The notes under the pieces: model-generated | Databases searched by the model: none | Told to the model about the DNA's origin: nothing | Seen by the model: the letters and a program-made list of their open reading frames with translations, nothing else | Made by a program: the position numbers and the translations under genes | From: Rhodobacterales bacterium LSUCC0031 | GTDB lineage: Bacteria; Pseudomonadota; Alphaproteobacteria; Rhodobacterales; Rhodobacteraceae | Assembly: GCA_015689735.1 (NCBI GenBank) | Contig: WVSP01000006.1 | Span: forward strand, 1 to 64,000 | Length of the DNA: 64,000 nucleotides | Direction: 5' to 3' | Part shown: positions 25,349-34,836 of the stretch, one piece after another | How positions within the stretch are numbered: the stretch's first letter is position 1 | Layout: each line of letters starts with the position of its first letter

Positions 25349-26100
25349 GGGCCGACACCCACGGCCTTGCGGATCTCGGGGTCGCGCAACGAGATATCGT
25401 TACCCAGCCACGGGTCCGCGGCCGCGCCGCACATCCAGATCAACGCCTGTGCCGGCCATTCGGGCGGGATATGTACCGACCAATCCAACTGACTGATCGC
25501 ATTGACGCCTGACTTCTTGATCTCGCGCTGCATGTCGGTGGCGACCGTGCCCGGCGACAGGCCCAGCGCCCGGATACCGCGCGCGCCGTATTCGGTATGC
25601 AGGCAAGCGGTGAACATCTTGGCCCCCGCCTTGGAGGCGCAATAGGCGCTCCACCCCTCGATCGGGTTGACGGCAGCGCCCGAGCTGACGGTGATCAGTG
25701 TGCCGCCGCCCTGTTGCAACATGAGCGGCAGGGCAGCGTGCGCGCCGTGAAAGACACCCTTGAGGTTGATATCGATCGCTTGGCCCCAGACCTCGGGATC
25801 GGCGGCATCGACATCGGCGATGGGGTCGATCACGCCTGCATTGCTGATGAGCACATCAATGCCGCCAAAGGCGGCGACGCCTGCGCCAAGGGCGGCTTCG
25901 ACCTCCCAGTAGCGAGTCACGTCGCACGGCACGGCCAGCGCGCGCGGACCAATTTCCCCGGCAAGCTCCGCAATCGCGTCACGATCGCGCGCCAAAAGCA
26001 CAACATTTGCCCCGGCCCCGACAAAGACGCGCGCGGCGGCGGCACCGATGCCGCGGCTTGCACCCGTGATCACGACAGTCTTTGCGGTCATATCAGGCAT
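25345..26100 (-). CDS. Short-chain dehydrogenase/reductase
   Basis: A 251-residue classical SDR: the Rossmann motif TGASRGIGAAAARVF, NAG (ISNAGV), catalytic Ser in ITVSSGAA and YCASKAG (Tyr-x3-Lys). It oxidises or reduces a small hydroxy/keto compound with NAD(P)H; the substrate is unknown. GGAGGG 8 nt upstream selects the ATG at 26100 over a second ATG at 26091. It is the first gene of a coupled pair with the crotonase gene. Confidence 0.9.
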   Translation of the reverse strand: MPDMTAKTVVITGASRGIGAAAARVFVGAGANVVLLARDRDAIAELAGEIGPRALAVPCDVTRYWEVEAALGAGVAAFGGIDVLISNAGVIDPIADVDAADPEVWGQAIDINLKGVFHGAHAALPLMLQQGGGTLITVSSGAAVNPIEGWSAYCASKAGAKMFTACLHTEYGARGIRALGLSPGTVATDMQREIKKSGVNAISQLDWSVHIPPEWPAQALIWMCGAAADPWLGNDISLRDPEIRKAVGVGP

Positions 26101-26251
26101 GGGCCAATCCCTCCGATGCATGGATCTTTGCCCAGCATGCTATCGTCGCCGATCCTGCACGGCCAGACCAAAGCGCCACGCGCCAAGCATCGGCACTTGA
26201 CCACGGCATGCGCGCGGGTCGAAGGTTTGGTCGAACCCGTTTTTGCCTCGG

Positions 26252-27757
26252 ATGGATGCCATGGCCCTTGCACGACCGCTTTTTTTGACCGTCTCGGCGC
26301 TAACGCTCGTCTGGACACAGCCGATCGCCGCGCTGACCGCAGCAGAGCTTTGGGCCGAGTGGCAAGCGCAATCCGCTACCATGGGCCAGATCGTCAGTGT
26401 GCAAAATCAGGTCGCAGGCAACGGCACGCTGACGCTGAACGGCTACGAGATGCGCGACGAGGTCGAAGATGTCACCACCATTGCGCGTCTCGACCAGATC
26501 GTCTTGACCGAGACAGGTGATGGCCGCGTGGTGATCACGAGCTCGGATCACTATGATCTGACGCTCCGCTTTCGTCCCGATCCGGGCAGTGAACCTGTCG
26601 ATCTGAACTTTGTCCTCATCGCTCCTGATCTAGAGGTGGTGGCAAGCGGCACGGCAACGGCACGGATCTATGACTATTCCGCGCCGCGCCTTATGTTGGA
26701 AGATCGCCCCATCACTGGGGGCGGTGGGCCGCTCCCGATCATTGACGTTAAGGTCAGCCTTGCAGATCTGACCGCACGTTACGCAATCGACAGCACCGAC
26801 CCAAGGGATCTGCGCTATGACAGCAGCATGGCGATCGGCGGTATGGCAGGTGCGGTCGATATCACCCCACCGACCGGCGAGGAGGGGCATCTTAAGGTCA
26901 GTTTTGCCTTGGGCGCCAGCACCAGCATCAGCGCAGGCCAGCTTGGCGATATTGCCCGTCTCTCTGCCAAACCCGGCGCATTACCCGAGAATTTCGCCAC
27001 CAATGGCGCCTTGGCCTATGACAGCGCCCGGCTTGAGATGACGTTTTCGCACCCCAGCGATGGCTTCACGCTCTTGACTTCCAACCAAGGTGGACGGCTT
27101 TCAGCCGATTTTTCGCGCGATCAATTTGAATTTTCTCTCAGTGCGGCATCGGCATCAACGTATCTTGCCACCCGTGAATTTCCCGTGCCTGTCGCTTTCA
27201 CGGTCGGCGGGGCCGAGCTTGCCTTTCGGGTGCCGCTGTCTTCGGCCGAACAGCCGCAACCTTTCGCTGTCCGGCTGGCCTATCGCGAACTGGCGCTCAA
27301 CGACGCGATTTGGGCGCTTGCCGATCCGGCCCAAGCGATCCCGCGCGACCCGATCACCGCGATCATCGATCTCAGCGGCACCGCGCGGATCATGCGCGAC
27401 ATGCTTGCCTTCGATCCCGCTGAGATGGGCGACATCCCCGGCCAGCTTGTCGCCTTGGGCATCAACGAATTGCGCATCGCGGCCGCGGGTGCGGAATTGA
27501 CCGGTACTGGCCGCGCCGATTTTCCGCCCGGTCCCATGCCCATGCCCATCGGCAGCGTTGATTTGCAGCTGCGCGGGCTGAACGCCTTGTTCGATCGCTT
27601 GCAAGCGTCGGGCCTTGTGCCGATTGAGCAATTGGCGATGGCGCGCGGCTTACTGGGGGCCTTTGCGCGCCCCGGCGCAGCACCTGATACGCTGGTGACG
27701 CGGCTGGAATTCACCCCCGGCGGCGGGATCACGGCCAATGGTGTGCCGCTGCGCTAG
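26252..27757 (+). CDS. DUF2125 secreted protein
   Basis: A 501-residue protein with a signal peptide (ALARPLFLTVSALTLVWTQ, cleaved around AIAALTA) and a long beta-rich body of the DUF2125 type (LTLNGYEMRDEVEDVTTIARLDQI; RLAYRELALNDAIWALADPA; GLNALFDRLQASGLVPI). The family is common in Rhodobacteraceae, has no established function and is expected in the periplasm or outer membrane. ATG at 26252, 26261 and a TTG at 26243 are all possible starts. It is divergent from the SDR gene, with a 151-bp gap. Confidence 0.82.
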   Translation: MDAMALARPLFLTVSALTLVWTQPIAALTAAELWAEWQAQSATMGQIVSVQNQVAGNGTLTLNGYEMRDEVEDVTTIARLDQIVLTETGDGRVVITSSDHYDLTLRFRPDPGSEPVDLNFVLIAPDLEVVASGTATARIYDYSAPRLMLEDRPITGGGGPLPIIDVKVSLADLTARYAIDSTDPRDLRYDSSMAIGGMAGAVDITPPTGEEGHLKVSFALGASTSISAGQLGDIARLSAKPGALPENFATNGALAYDSARLEMTFSHPSDGFTLLTSNQGGRLSADFSRDQFEFSLSAASASTYLATREFPVPVAFTVGGAELAFRVPLSSAEQPQPFAVRLAYRELALNDAIWALADPAQAIPRDPITAIIDLSGTARIMRDMLAFDPAEMGDIPGQLVALGINELRIAAAGAELTGTGRADFPPGPMPMPIGSVDLQLRGLNALFDRLQASGLVPIEQLAMARGLLGAFARPGAAPDTLVTRLEFTPGGGITANGVPLR

Positions 27758-27836
27758 CTCGCGGCCCCGGTGACGACGGCTTGCGCCGCGCAGGTTCGAG
27801 CACTAGGTCGAAAAGAACCCAAAGCGCCAAGGTGCC

Positions 27837-29189
27837 ATGCCCATGTCCACATCCCTCGCCGATCTGACCGAAGCGTTGCTTCACCATGCGCGCCATGCCG
27901 GTGCGGACAGCGCCGATGCGATCGCGGTCGATGGCACCTCGCTGTCGATCAGCGTACGCGGCGGGGCGCTTGAACAGGCCGAGCGTTCCGAAGGGGTCGA
28001 GATTGGCTTGCGTGTCATTGTCGGACAGCGTCAAGCCTGCGTTTCGGCATCTGATATTCGCGATGCAACTTTACGTGAGATGGCAGAGCGCGCAGTCACC
28101 ATGGCCAGGCTGGCCCCCGACGATCCGACCGTGGGGCTGGCGGAGCCAGTTCAACTTTCCACCCTGCGCGATGGCGATGCGCTCGATATGTGCGATCCGG
28201 GTGCCGATCCAGACCCCGCCCAGCTTGAGCGCATGGCCCAAGAAGCCGAGGCTGCTGCGCTGTCGGTCAAGGGCGTCAGCCAGGTGCAAGCCGCCAATGC
28301 AGGCTTTTCGCGCAGCCGTGTGCATCTCGCGGCCAGCAACGGCTTTGCGGGGGGCTATGCGCGCTCGGATTATGGGCTCTCATGCGTTGCCATCAGCGGC
28401 GAAGGGTTGGGGATGGAGCGGGATTATTTCGGCGATGGGCGCAACCACGCCGCCGACCTGCTCGACCCAGCCCGGATCGGCCACATTGCCGGCGAACGCA
28501 GCGTCGCGCGGATGGGCGCGCGCAAACCGAAAACTGGCGCATATCCGGTTATTTTTGACGAGCGGATCGCTGCGGGACTGATTGGGCATCTGTTGTCTGC
28601 AACCAATGGCACCGCGATTGCGCGCGGCGCTTCGTGGGCGCGCGATCTGATGGGCGAACAGGTCTTGCCCAAGGGGCTTTCGATCATCGAAGACCCCCAT
28701 CGCCCCCGCGCCTCGGCTTCGCGGCCCTTCGACGGAGAGGGGTTGCCAACCCACAAACGCGCCATCGTGTCGGACGGTGTCTTGCTGGAATGGACATTGG
28801 ACCTGGCCACGGGGCGCAAACTGGGCCTGCCCTCGACGGGCAGTGCCAGCCGCGGCACCTCTTCGCCGCCCTCGCCCGCGGTGGGCAATATCGCCCTGAC
28901 CCAAGGCAGCCGCAGCCGTGACGCGCTGCTGCGCGAGATGGGGACAGGCCTGTTGATCACGTCGATGATCGGCTCGTCCATCAACGCGACGACGGGCGAT
29001 TATTCGCGCGGCGCCTCGGGGTTTTGGGTCGAGAATGGCGAGATCGCTTTTCCAGTGAATGAATGCACCGTGGCGGGAAACCTGCGCGAAATGCTGTTGA
29101 GCATCCGGCCTGCCAATGATGCACGCGCGCATCTGAGCCGGGTTGTCCCCTCGCTCTTGGTCGAGGGGCTGACGCTTGCCGGTGCCTGA
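27837..29189 (+). CDS. pmbA: TldD/PmbA family protein (TldE subunit type)
   Basis: A 450-residue protein of the TldD/PmbA family: ALEQAERSEGVEIGLRVIVG near the start, MGARKPKTGAYPVIFDERIA in the middle, and GDYSRGASGFWVENGEI near the end. It lacks the HExxxH zinc motif of TldD, so it is the TldE/PmbA-type partner. In E. coli TldD and TldE form a metalloprotease that trims unfolded peptides and matures microcin B17. No tldD is present in this window. It overlaps the cysQ-like gene by 14 nt and heads an operon running towards waaA and lpxK. Confidence 0.93.
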   Translation: MPMSTSLADLTEALLHHARHAGADSADAIAVDGTSLSISVRGGALEQAERSEGVEIGLRVIVGQRQACVSASDIRDATLREMAERAVTMARLAPDDPTVGLAEPVQLSTLRDGDALDMCDPGADPDPAQLERMAQEAEAAALSVKGVSQVQAANAGFSRSRVHLAASNGFAGGYARSDYGLSCVAISGEGLGMERDYFGDGRNHAADLLDPARIGHIAGERSVARMGARKPKTGAYPVIFDERIAAGLIGHLLSATNGTAIARGASWARDLMGEQVLPKGLSIIEDPHRPRASASRPFDGEGLPTHKRAIVSDGVLLEWTLDLATGRKLGLPSTGSASRGTSSPPSPAVGNIALTQGSRSRDALLREMGTGLLITSMIGSSINATTGDYSRGASGFWVENGEIAFPVNECTVAGNLREMLLSIRPANDARAHLSRVVPSLLVEGLTLAGA

Positions 29190-29982
29190 CGCGCGCGAAG
29201 ACCTGCTCTTGTTGATCGATGCCGCGCGTGGCGCTGGCCGGATCGCGGCGCGCTATTTCCGCGACGATCCCGAGACATGGGACAAGCCCGATGATGCCGG
29301 CCCCGTGACCGAGGCCGATCTGGCCGTCAACGACATGCTGCATGATCGCCTTATGGATGCGCGCCCCGATTACGGCTGGCTGTCCGAGGAAACACCCGAT
29401 GACCACGCAAGGCTGGCAGCCAGCCGCGTCTTTGTCATTGACCCGATCGACGGCACCCGCGCCTTTATCGAGGGAAGCTCGGCCTTTTCCCATTCACTCG
29501 CCGTGGTCGAGGATGGGACAGTGATCGCCGCGGTGGTCTATTTGCCGATCCGCGGCAAGCTATATGCTGCGGCACGCGGCGCGGGTGCCACATTGAACGA
29601 CACACCCATTCGCGCCTCAGAGGCGTGGGATTTGCATCAAGCCGAAGTCTTGGCAACCAAGCATACGCTTGGTCCGGCGCATTGGCCCCATGGCGTGCCG
29701 CCTGTCATCCGCGCCTATCGGCCCTCGCTTGCATATCGGATGGCTTTGGTTGGCGAAGGGAGATTTGACGCGATGATGACCTTTCGGGCGACATGGGAAT
29801 GGGACATCGCCGCAGGTAGCCTGATCATCGCCGAGGCAGGCGGCATGGCAACCGATGCGCGCGGCCAAAACCTGCGCTTCAACAGCGTTACGCCGAAGGT
29901 CAATGGTGTGCTGGCCGGTGCGCCCATGCTGCACGCGGCCCTCTTATCTGCGAGAGGGACGGGTGATGCCCCGGCCGCTTGA
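29176..29982 (+). CDS. CysQ/inositol monophosphatase family phosphatase
   Basis: A 268-residue protein with the family's metal-binding motifs: VTEADLAVND, WLSEETPDD, IDPIDGTRAFIEG and TWEWDIAAGSLIIAEAGG. It removes phosphate from inositol-phosphate-like or 3'-phosphoadenosine-5'-phosphate-like substrates. Clustering with cell-envelope genes fits a CysQ-like role that clears PAP, although that assignment is not certain. The TTG start at 29176 lies inside the end of pmbA, with GAGGGG upstream; GTG at 29182 is an alternative. Confidence 0.85.
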   Translation: MPVPDAREDLLLLIDAARGAGRIAARYFRDDPETWDKPDDAGPVTEADLAVNDMLHDRLMDARPDYGWLSEETPDDHARLAASRVFVIDPIDGTRAFIEGSSAFSHSLAVVEDGTVIAAVVYLPIRGKLYAAARGAGATLNDTPIRASEAWDLHQAEVLATKHTLGPAHWPHGVPPVIRAYRPSLAYRMALVGEGRFDAMMTFRATWEWDIAAGSLIIAEAGGMATDARGQNLRFNSVTPKVNGVLAGAPMLHAALLSARGTGDAPAA

Positions 29983-30054
29983 CCCGGCCGGACCAATCCC
30001 TAGGCTGCGTCGTAACCTTGCCGCGCCCCTGACGATGGAATCCTGACCCGACGC

Positions 30055-31344
30055 ATGGAACGTTCGCTTGCCCTTGCTCTCTATCTTGCGTGGTCTGGGC
30101 GTGGCGCCTTGGGCTTTGCCGAGCGCAAGCTGATCCAGCGCGCAGCGGCGGGCAAGGAAGACCCGGCACGCCTCGATGAACGGCGCGGCATCACCAGCAA
30201 ACCCAGACCACAGGGACCGCTGATCTGGTTTCACGCTGCCAGCGTGGGCGAGTCGCTTGCCCTGCTGGAGTTGATCCGCCTCCTGCTGGAAGAACGGCCC
30301 GAGCTGTCGATCCTTGTGACAACCGGCACCGTTACCTCGGCCGGGGTCATGGCCGATCGCCTGCCCGAGGGGGCGATACACCAATATGTGCCGCTTGATG
30401 CGCGCGCCTTCGTCGGTCGTTTTCTCGATCATTGGCGGCCCGATATCGCGGTCTGGACCGAAAGCGAGCTTTGGCCCGCCTTGATCTGCGAAACCCATGC
30501 GCGCGGTATCGCGATGCTATTGCTCAATGCGCGCATGTCCAAGGCCAGTCATGATCGGTGGCGTTTCTTGCGCGGCATGGCGCGCAGTCTGTTGTCACGG
30601 TTCCGCTTGGCCATGGTGCAAGATGATCTGACCGCGGCGTACCTCCGTCGGCTGGGCATGCCAATGGATCGGATGACGGTGACCGGCACACTCAAGGAAG
30701 GGGCGGCTGCCTTGCCGGTGGATAGCCGGCTGCTTGACGCGATGCGGGCGGTCATCGGCAACCGGCCCGTCTGGGTCGCGGCCTCGACCCATCCCGGCGA
30801 GGAGCGCAAGGTGCTTGAAGCGCATCGCATCGCCATGCGCACCAACCCGCGGCTTTTGTTGATCTTGGTGCCGCGCCACCCCGCACGCGGCGACGAGATC
30901 GCGACAATGCTGGCCGATGATGGCTGGGCCTATACGCGACGCAGTGCCGGTGAGAACCCTGAGGCCGAAGCGCCGATTTACCTCGCCGATACGATGGGCG
31001 AATTGGGGCTGTGGTATCGCTTGGCCAGCGTCAGCTTTGTCGGCGGTTCATGGGAGCCGATCGGCGGCCACAACCCATTCGAACCCGCAGCCCTTGGATC
31101 AGCGATCTTGCATGGACCCTATGTCAGCAATTTCGTCGATATCTATCAGCGGCTCAGCGATGCGCGCGCGGCACGGCTTGTCGCCGCACCCACGGCCTTG
31201 GCCGAAGCGGTCGATGAGCTGCTTGCCCCTGACCGCGCCGCGATCATGGCCCATGCGGCATGGGAGGTTGTCTCATCCGGGGCGGATGTCACAGATCGGG
31301 CCAAGGCCTTGTTGCTTGCGACGTTGGACGAGGTAACCGGCTGA
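30055..31344 (+). CDS. waaA: 3-deoxy-D-manno-octulosonic acid (Kdo) transferase
   Basis: A 429-residue GT30 enzyme. Conserved features are WFHAASVGESLALLELI (with the catalytic Glu), TTGTVTSAG, AVWTESELWPALI, AASTHPGEERKVLEA and a GGHNPFEPAALG segment near the end. It adds Kdo from CMP-Kdo to lipid IVA in LPS synthesis at the inner membrane. Its TGA shares one base with the lpxK ATG (TGATG), so the two LPS genes are coupled. Confidence 0.95.
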   Translation: MERSLALALYLAWSGRGALGFAERKLIQRAAAGKEDPARLDERRGITSKPRPQGPLIWFHAASVGESLALLELIRLLLEERPELSILVTTGTVTSAGVMADRLPEGAIHQYVPLDARAFVGRFLDHWRPDIAVWTESELWPALICETHARGIAMLLLNARMSKASHDRWRFLRGMARSLLSRFRLAMVQDDLTAAYLRRLGMPMDRMTVTGTLKEGAAALPVDSRLLDAMRAVIGNRPVWVAASTHPGEERKVLEAHRIAMRTNPRLLLILVPRHPARGDEIATMLADDGWAYTRRSAGENPEAEAPIYLADTMGELGLWYRLASVSFVGGSWEPIGGHNPFEPAALGSAILHGPYVSNFVDIYQRLSDARAARLVAAPTALAEAVDELLAPDRAAIMAHAAWEVVSSGADVTDRAKALLLATLDEVTG

Positions 31345-32345
31345 TGCGCGCGCCGATGTTCTGGCACGAAGCGCCGGGGCTACGCGCGGCTCTGCTTTCG
31401 CCGATTGCCGCGGTCTACGCGGCAGCAACACGGCGACGGCTGGCCAAGGGCGAGCGTAAACGGCTGTCTGTGCCAGTGATTTGCGTCGGCAATCTCAACG
31501 CGGGCGGCACGGGCAAGACGCCCACTGTCATCGCGCTGGCCGCACGCTTGGCGGCGCGCGGTATCACGGCGCATGCGGTCACACGCGGTCATGGTGGCAG
31601 CTTGCAAGGCCCGGTTCGGGTCGTGGAACGCACGCACAGCGCCTCGGAAACGGGTGATGAGGCGCTGTTGTTGGCCGCCTTCATGCCGACATGGGTCGCC
31701 AAGGATCGTGCCGCAGGCGCGCAAGCGGCGATTGCCGCAGGCGCGCAGGCGATCTTGCTCGATGATGGGTTTCAGAACCCAGCCTTGGCCCATGATTTAG
31801 CGCTGGTGGTCGTCGATGCACATATCGGCTTTGGCAATGGCAAGGTCATTCCGGCCGGCCCTTTGCGCGAACCCGTCGCCACCGGACTGCCACGCGCCGA
31901 TCTGGTTTTGTCCATTGGCGATGAGCCAGCGCAGGCGCGCTTTGCCAGGATATGGGGGGCGCAGGTCACGCCACCACATGTAACAGGCGCACTCATCCCG
32001 CTGCCCACCGGCCTACCGCTTGCGGACATGCCGGTTCTGGCCTTTGCAGGGATCGGCCACCCTGAGAAATTCTTTCGCACGCTCAGAGCGATGGGCGCCA
32101 ATCTGTGTGCCACCCATGCCTTGCGCGATCACCAACCCTTGAGCGATGCCTTGATGCAACGGATGCTGCGCGAGGCCAAGATGCTGGGGGCGCAGGTCGT
32201 CACGACCGAGAAAGACGCGGTGCGCCTTGCGCCCGCGCTGCGCGCGCAGGTAATGACCCTTCCCGTCAGGCTTGAAATCGCGGATTGGACGGCCATCGAT
32301 GCTGCGCTCACGCGGGTCTTAGACCAAAAACCTGCCCGACCGTGA
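31344..32345 (+). CDS. lpxK: Tetraacyldisaccharide 4'-kinase
   Basis: A 333-residue protein with the LpxK P-loop (NLNAGGTGKTPTVIALA), TRGHGG, DEALLLA, ILLDDGFQNPAL and a C-terminal VVTTEKDAVRLAP. It phosphorylates the lipid A disaccharide at the 4' position, making lipid IVA, which WaaA then uses. It ends the pmbA-cysQ-waaA-lpxK run and converges on dsbA. Confidence 0.95.
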   Translation: MRAPMFWHEAPGLRAALLSPIAAVYAAATRRRLAKGERKRLSVPVICVGNLNAGGTGKTPTVIALAARLAARGITAHAVTRGHGGSLQGPVRVVERTHSASETGDEALLLAAFMPTWVAKDRAAGAQAAIAAGAQAILLDDGFQNPALAHDLALVVVDAHIGFGNGKVIPAGPLREPVATGLPRADLVLSIGDEPAQARFARIWGAQVTPPHVTGALIPLPTGLPLADMPVLAFAGIGHPEKFFRTLRAMGANLCATHALRDHQPLSDALMQRMLREAKMLGAQVVTTEKDAVRLAPALRAQVMTLPVRLEIADWTAIDAALTRVLDQKPARP

Positions 32346-32357
32346 TTTGGCGAGTGA

Positions 32358-32382
32358 AAGGGCGGCCCGAGGGCCACCCCTT
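32358..32382. terminator. Possible terminator between lpxK and dsbA
   Basis: A GC-rich imperfect hairpin (AAGGGCGGCC pairing with GGCCACCCC and TT) lies 13 nt after the lpxK stop and 19 nt before the dsbA stop. It has one mismatch and a tight loop, so support is modest. Confidence 0.35.
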
Positions 32383-32400
32383 CGGTCTGAGCGGCGCGAC

Positions 32401-33081
32401 TTACTGCGCGGCGGCAATCGCCCGATCGATCAGCGCGGACATATCGCCATAGCTCATGTTGCTGTGTACACGCCCGCCGATGACAAAAGCAGGTGTGCCC
32501 GAGATGTCATGTTCGGCCATATGCGCCTCGTAGGTCGTGATCATCGCTTGGGCCATCGCCCCATCGGTCAGGCAAGCGTCAAGTTGTTCATTGCTGAGCC
32601 CCGCGGTACGCCCGATGCGGCGCAAATTCTCGGCCACTTCGGCCGGCGCGCCTTGGGTCCATTCGGCTTGGCGCTGATAGATCAGGTCAACAACACCGAA
32701 ATACCGCTCAGGCCCCGCACAGCGCGCCACCATCCCGGCCCAGAGGCCAAAGCGATCGAAATAGACCTCGCGATAGACGTAACGCACCCGGCCTTGGTCG
32801 ATATAGTCAGCCTTGAGCAGGGGCAGCGTGTTTTCGTGGAACGATCGGCAATGCGGGCAGGTAAACGAAGCATATTCGATGACCTCGACCGGCGCATCAA
32901 GATCGCCCATAACCATCTCGATCACTTGCGGCGCATCGGTGGCAGCGGCATCGCTGGTCTGCGCATGGGCCGGTTGCGGCAACAGCGACAACGCGGCGGT
33001 GGTCTGTGGGCGCCATGCCGCATATCCACCTACAACCAACGCACCGGCACCTACGCCCAAAAGAATGGTCCTACGATCCAT
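32401..33081 (-). CDS. DsbA-family thiol:disulfide protein
   Basis: A 226-residue periplasmic thioredoxin-fold protein. The N-terminus MDRRTILLGVGAGALVVGG is a signal or anchor of the RR type, cut around AHAQTSD. The active site is CPHC at residues 75-78 (SFTCPHCRSF) and the cis-Pro loop is SGTPAFVIGG. It should oxidise or isomerise disulfides in exported proteins. It follows the DUF721 gene on the same strand by 14 nt. In several relatives smc comes next; here lpxK converges on it instead. Confidence 0.92.
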   Translation of the reverse strand: MDRRTILLGVGAGALVVGGYAAWRPQTTAALSLLPQPAHAQTSDAAATDAPQVIEMVMGDLDAPVEVIEYASFTCPHCRSFHENTLPLLKADYIDQGRVRYVYREVYFDRFGLWAGMVARCAGPERYFGVVDLIYQRQAEWTQGAPAEVAENLRRIGRTAGLSNEQLDACLTDGAMAQAMITTYEAHMAEHDISGTPAFVIGGRVHSNMSYGDMSALIDRAIAAAQ

Positions 33082-33095
33082 TGTCCGTTCTCTCC

Positions 33096-33626
33096 TTAAC
33101 GATGTCGTTGCGTCAGCACATTGCGCGCAAGCCGTGCAAGCGCGTGTTTCAGGCCCTCATCGGTCACTTCGGCGACCTTGTCCATCACCTGCGACAAGCG
33201 CACCGGATCGGGGGTTGGCACCGCCTTGGGGGGGGCGGGGCGAAAGGCCACCTGCCCGTCTGCAAAGCCTGTCGGTGCGGTCTGGGTGATTTGGATATGG
33301 GCGACCGCGCGGTAGCCATAGGTGGCGTTGACCTGCGCAAGGATACGCTCTTTTTGCATCTCGAGCACTGGGGCATGGCCGCCCGTGGTGAGCAAGACCA
33401 AGGTGCCGCCAAAGCTTCGGCCCCAAGTAATCTTCACGGGTCGCGCAATGGTGGCGATGTCTTCGCCCACGATCTCGGCCCAATGGGTTAGAAGCTTTGC
33501 CTCGCCAAAGCCGCGCTGTGCGGCGGGTGCCTTGAGCGTTGCTTGCAGCAAGACGCCTGCCGTCTCGAAGCCGCGTTTGCGGCGAGGAGGCGGTTCTGTC
33601 ACAGCGGTGTCAGGCTTGCGCGGCAT
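33096..33626 (-). CDS. DUF721 (DciA-like) protein
   Basis: A 176-residue protein of the DUF721/DciA family: GFGEAKLLTHWAEIVGEDIA, then PVKITWGRSFGGTLVLLTTG and a helical lysine-arginine-rich tail. Characterised DciA proteins help load the replicative helicase DnaB; the family name is secure but the role here is inferred. The N-terminus is basic (PRKPDTAV..PPRRKRGF). It lies divergent from mutY with 82 nt between starts, and in one unit with dsbA. Confidence 0.85.
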   Translation of the reverse strand: MPRKPDTAVTEPPPRRKRGFETAGVLLQATLKAPAAQRGFGEAKLLTHWAEIVGEDIATIARPVKITWGRSFGGTLVLLTTGGHAPVLEMQKERILAQVNATYGYRAVAHIQITQTAPTGFADGQVAFRPAPPKAVPTPDPVRLSQVMDKVAEVTDEGLKHALARLARNVLTQRHR

Positions 33627-33708
33627 GGGTTGCTTTCATGTTGTCGTGGTCAATCTATGCCGTAATGGGATGCGAACCAAGAACAGGCTGCGAGGAGGCC
33701 GATAAACC

Positions 33709-34782
33709 TTGCGTGACGGGTATTGCGATAACGACGCCAGCGCGGCCTTGCTGCCATGGTATGACGCCCATGCGCGCGATTTACCATGGCGGATCGGTCC
33801 CGACGCCTTGGCCCAAGGGCTGCGGCCCGACCCCTACAAGGTGTGGCTGTCCGAGATCATGTTGCAGCAGACAACCGTTGCCGCCGTGCGGGACTATTTC
33901 CGCGATTTCACCATGCGGTGGCCACATGTCGCGGCCTTGGCCGCAGCCGATGACGCCGAGGTGATGGGCGCTTGGGCGGGGCTTGGCTACTATGCCAGGG
34001 CGCGCAACCTGTTGAAATGCGCCCGCGTCGTGGCTCATGATCATGGCGGTCGCTTCCCTCAGTCCGAGGCGGAGCTTTTGGCGCTACCCGGCATTGGCCC
34101 CTATACCGCCGCCGCCATCGCGGCAATTGCTTTTGATCGGCCCGCCGCTGTGATGGATGGCAATGTCGAGCGGGTGCTCGCCCGTCTTTTCGCGGTGCAA
34201 ACACCGCTTCCAGCCGCGAAAACAGAGCTGAAAGCTCTGGTCGAGCGGCTGACACCCGGCACGCGTCCCGGATGTTACGCGCAAGCGGTGATGGATCTGG
34301 GCGCCACGATCTGCACGCCACGCGCACCTGCTTGCGGCATCTGCCCCTTGCGCGCCATGTGCCGGGCCAGTGCCATGGGCATCGCCGCCGAATTGCCGCG
34401 CAAATCGCCCAAAAAACAAGTGCCGACGCGCCATGGCATCGCTTATCTCGCCCGTCGCGCCGATGGTGCGATGCTGCTGGAAACACGGCCTGAGACCGGC
34501 CTTTTGGGCGGCATGCTGGGCTGGCCCGGCAGCGATTGGGCCGCGGCACCCCCGGCCGAAGTCCCGCCCATCGCCGCCAACTGGCACGATCCGGGGCTTG
34601 AGGTGCGTCATACCTTTACCCATTTCCACCTGCGCTTGTCGCTGCGCCTTGGGCAAGTCGCCCAAGATGCGACACCCGCACGGGGCGCATTTCACCTGCG
34701 CGACAGCTTTCGGCCCGCAAACTTACCAACCGTCATGCGCAAGGCATGGGATCTGGCCCGTGACGCATGGCCCAAGGATTGA
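33709..34782 (+). CDS. mutY: A/G-specific adenine glycosylase
   Basis: A 357-residue protein with the HhH-GPD fold (KVWLSEIMLQQTTVAAV; ALPGIGPYTAAAIAAIAF; VMDGNVERVLARLF) and a complete iron-sulfur loop of spacing C-x6-C-x2-C-x5-C (CTPRAPACGICPLRAMC). The C-terminal NUDIX-like domain (ETGLLGGMLGWPGSDW; HTFTHFHLRL) reads 8-oxoG. It removes adenine mispaired with 8-oxoguanine. It uses a TTG start with GAGGAGG upstream. alkB follows. Confidence 0.95.
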   Translation: MRDGYCDNDASAALLPWYDAHARDLPWRIGPDALAQGLRPDPYKVWLSEIMLQQTTVAAVRDYFRDFTMRWPHVAALAAADDAEVMGAWAGLGYYARARNLLKCARVVAHDHGGRFPQSEAELLALPGIGPYTAAAIAAIAFDRPAAVMDGNVERVLARLFAVQTPLPAAKTELKALVERLTPGTRPGCYAQAVMDLGATICTPRAPACGICPLRAMCRASAMGIAAELPRKSPKKQVPTRHGIAYLARRADGAMLLETRPETGLLGGMLGWPGSDWAAAPPAEVPPIAANWHDPGLEVRHTFTHFHLRLSLRLGQVAQDATPARGAFHLRDSFRPANLPTVMRKAWDLARDAWPKD

Positions 34783-34836
34783 CCAAAGCCCGGCCTTGCC
34801 GCCATCATGCATGCGTTGCTTTACGAGAGTTTGATC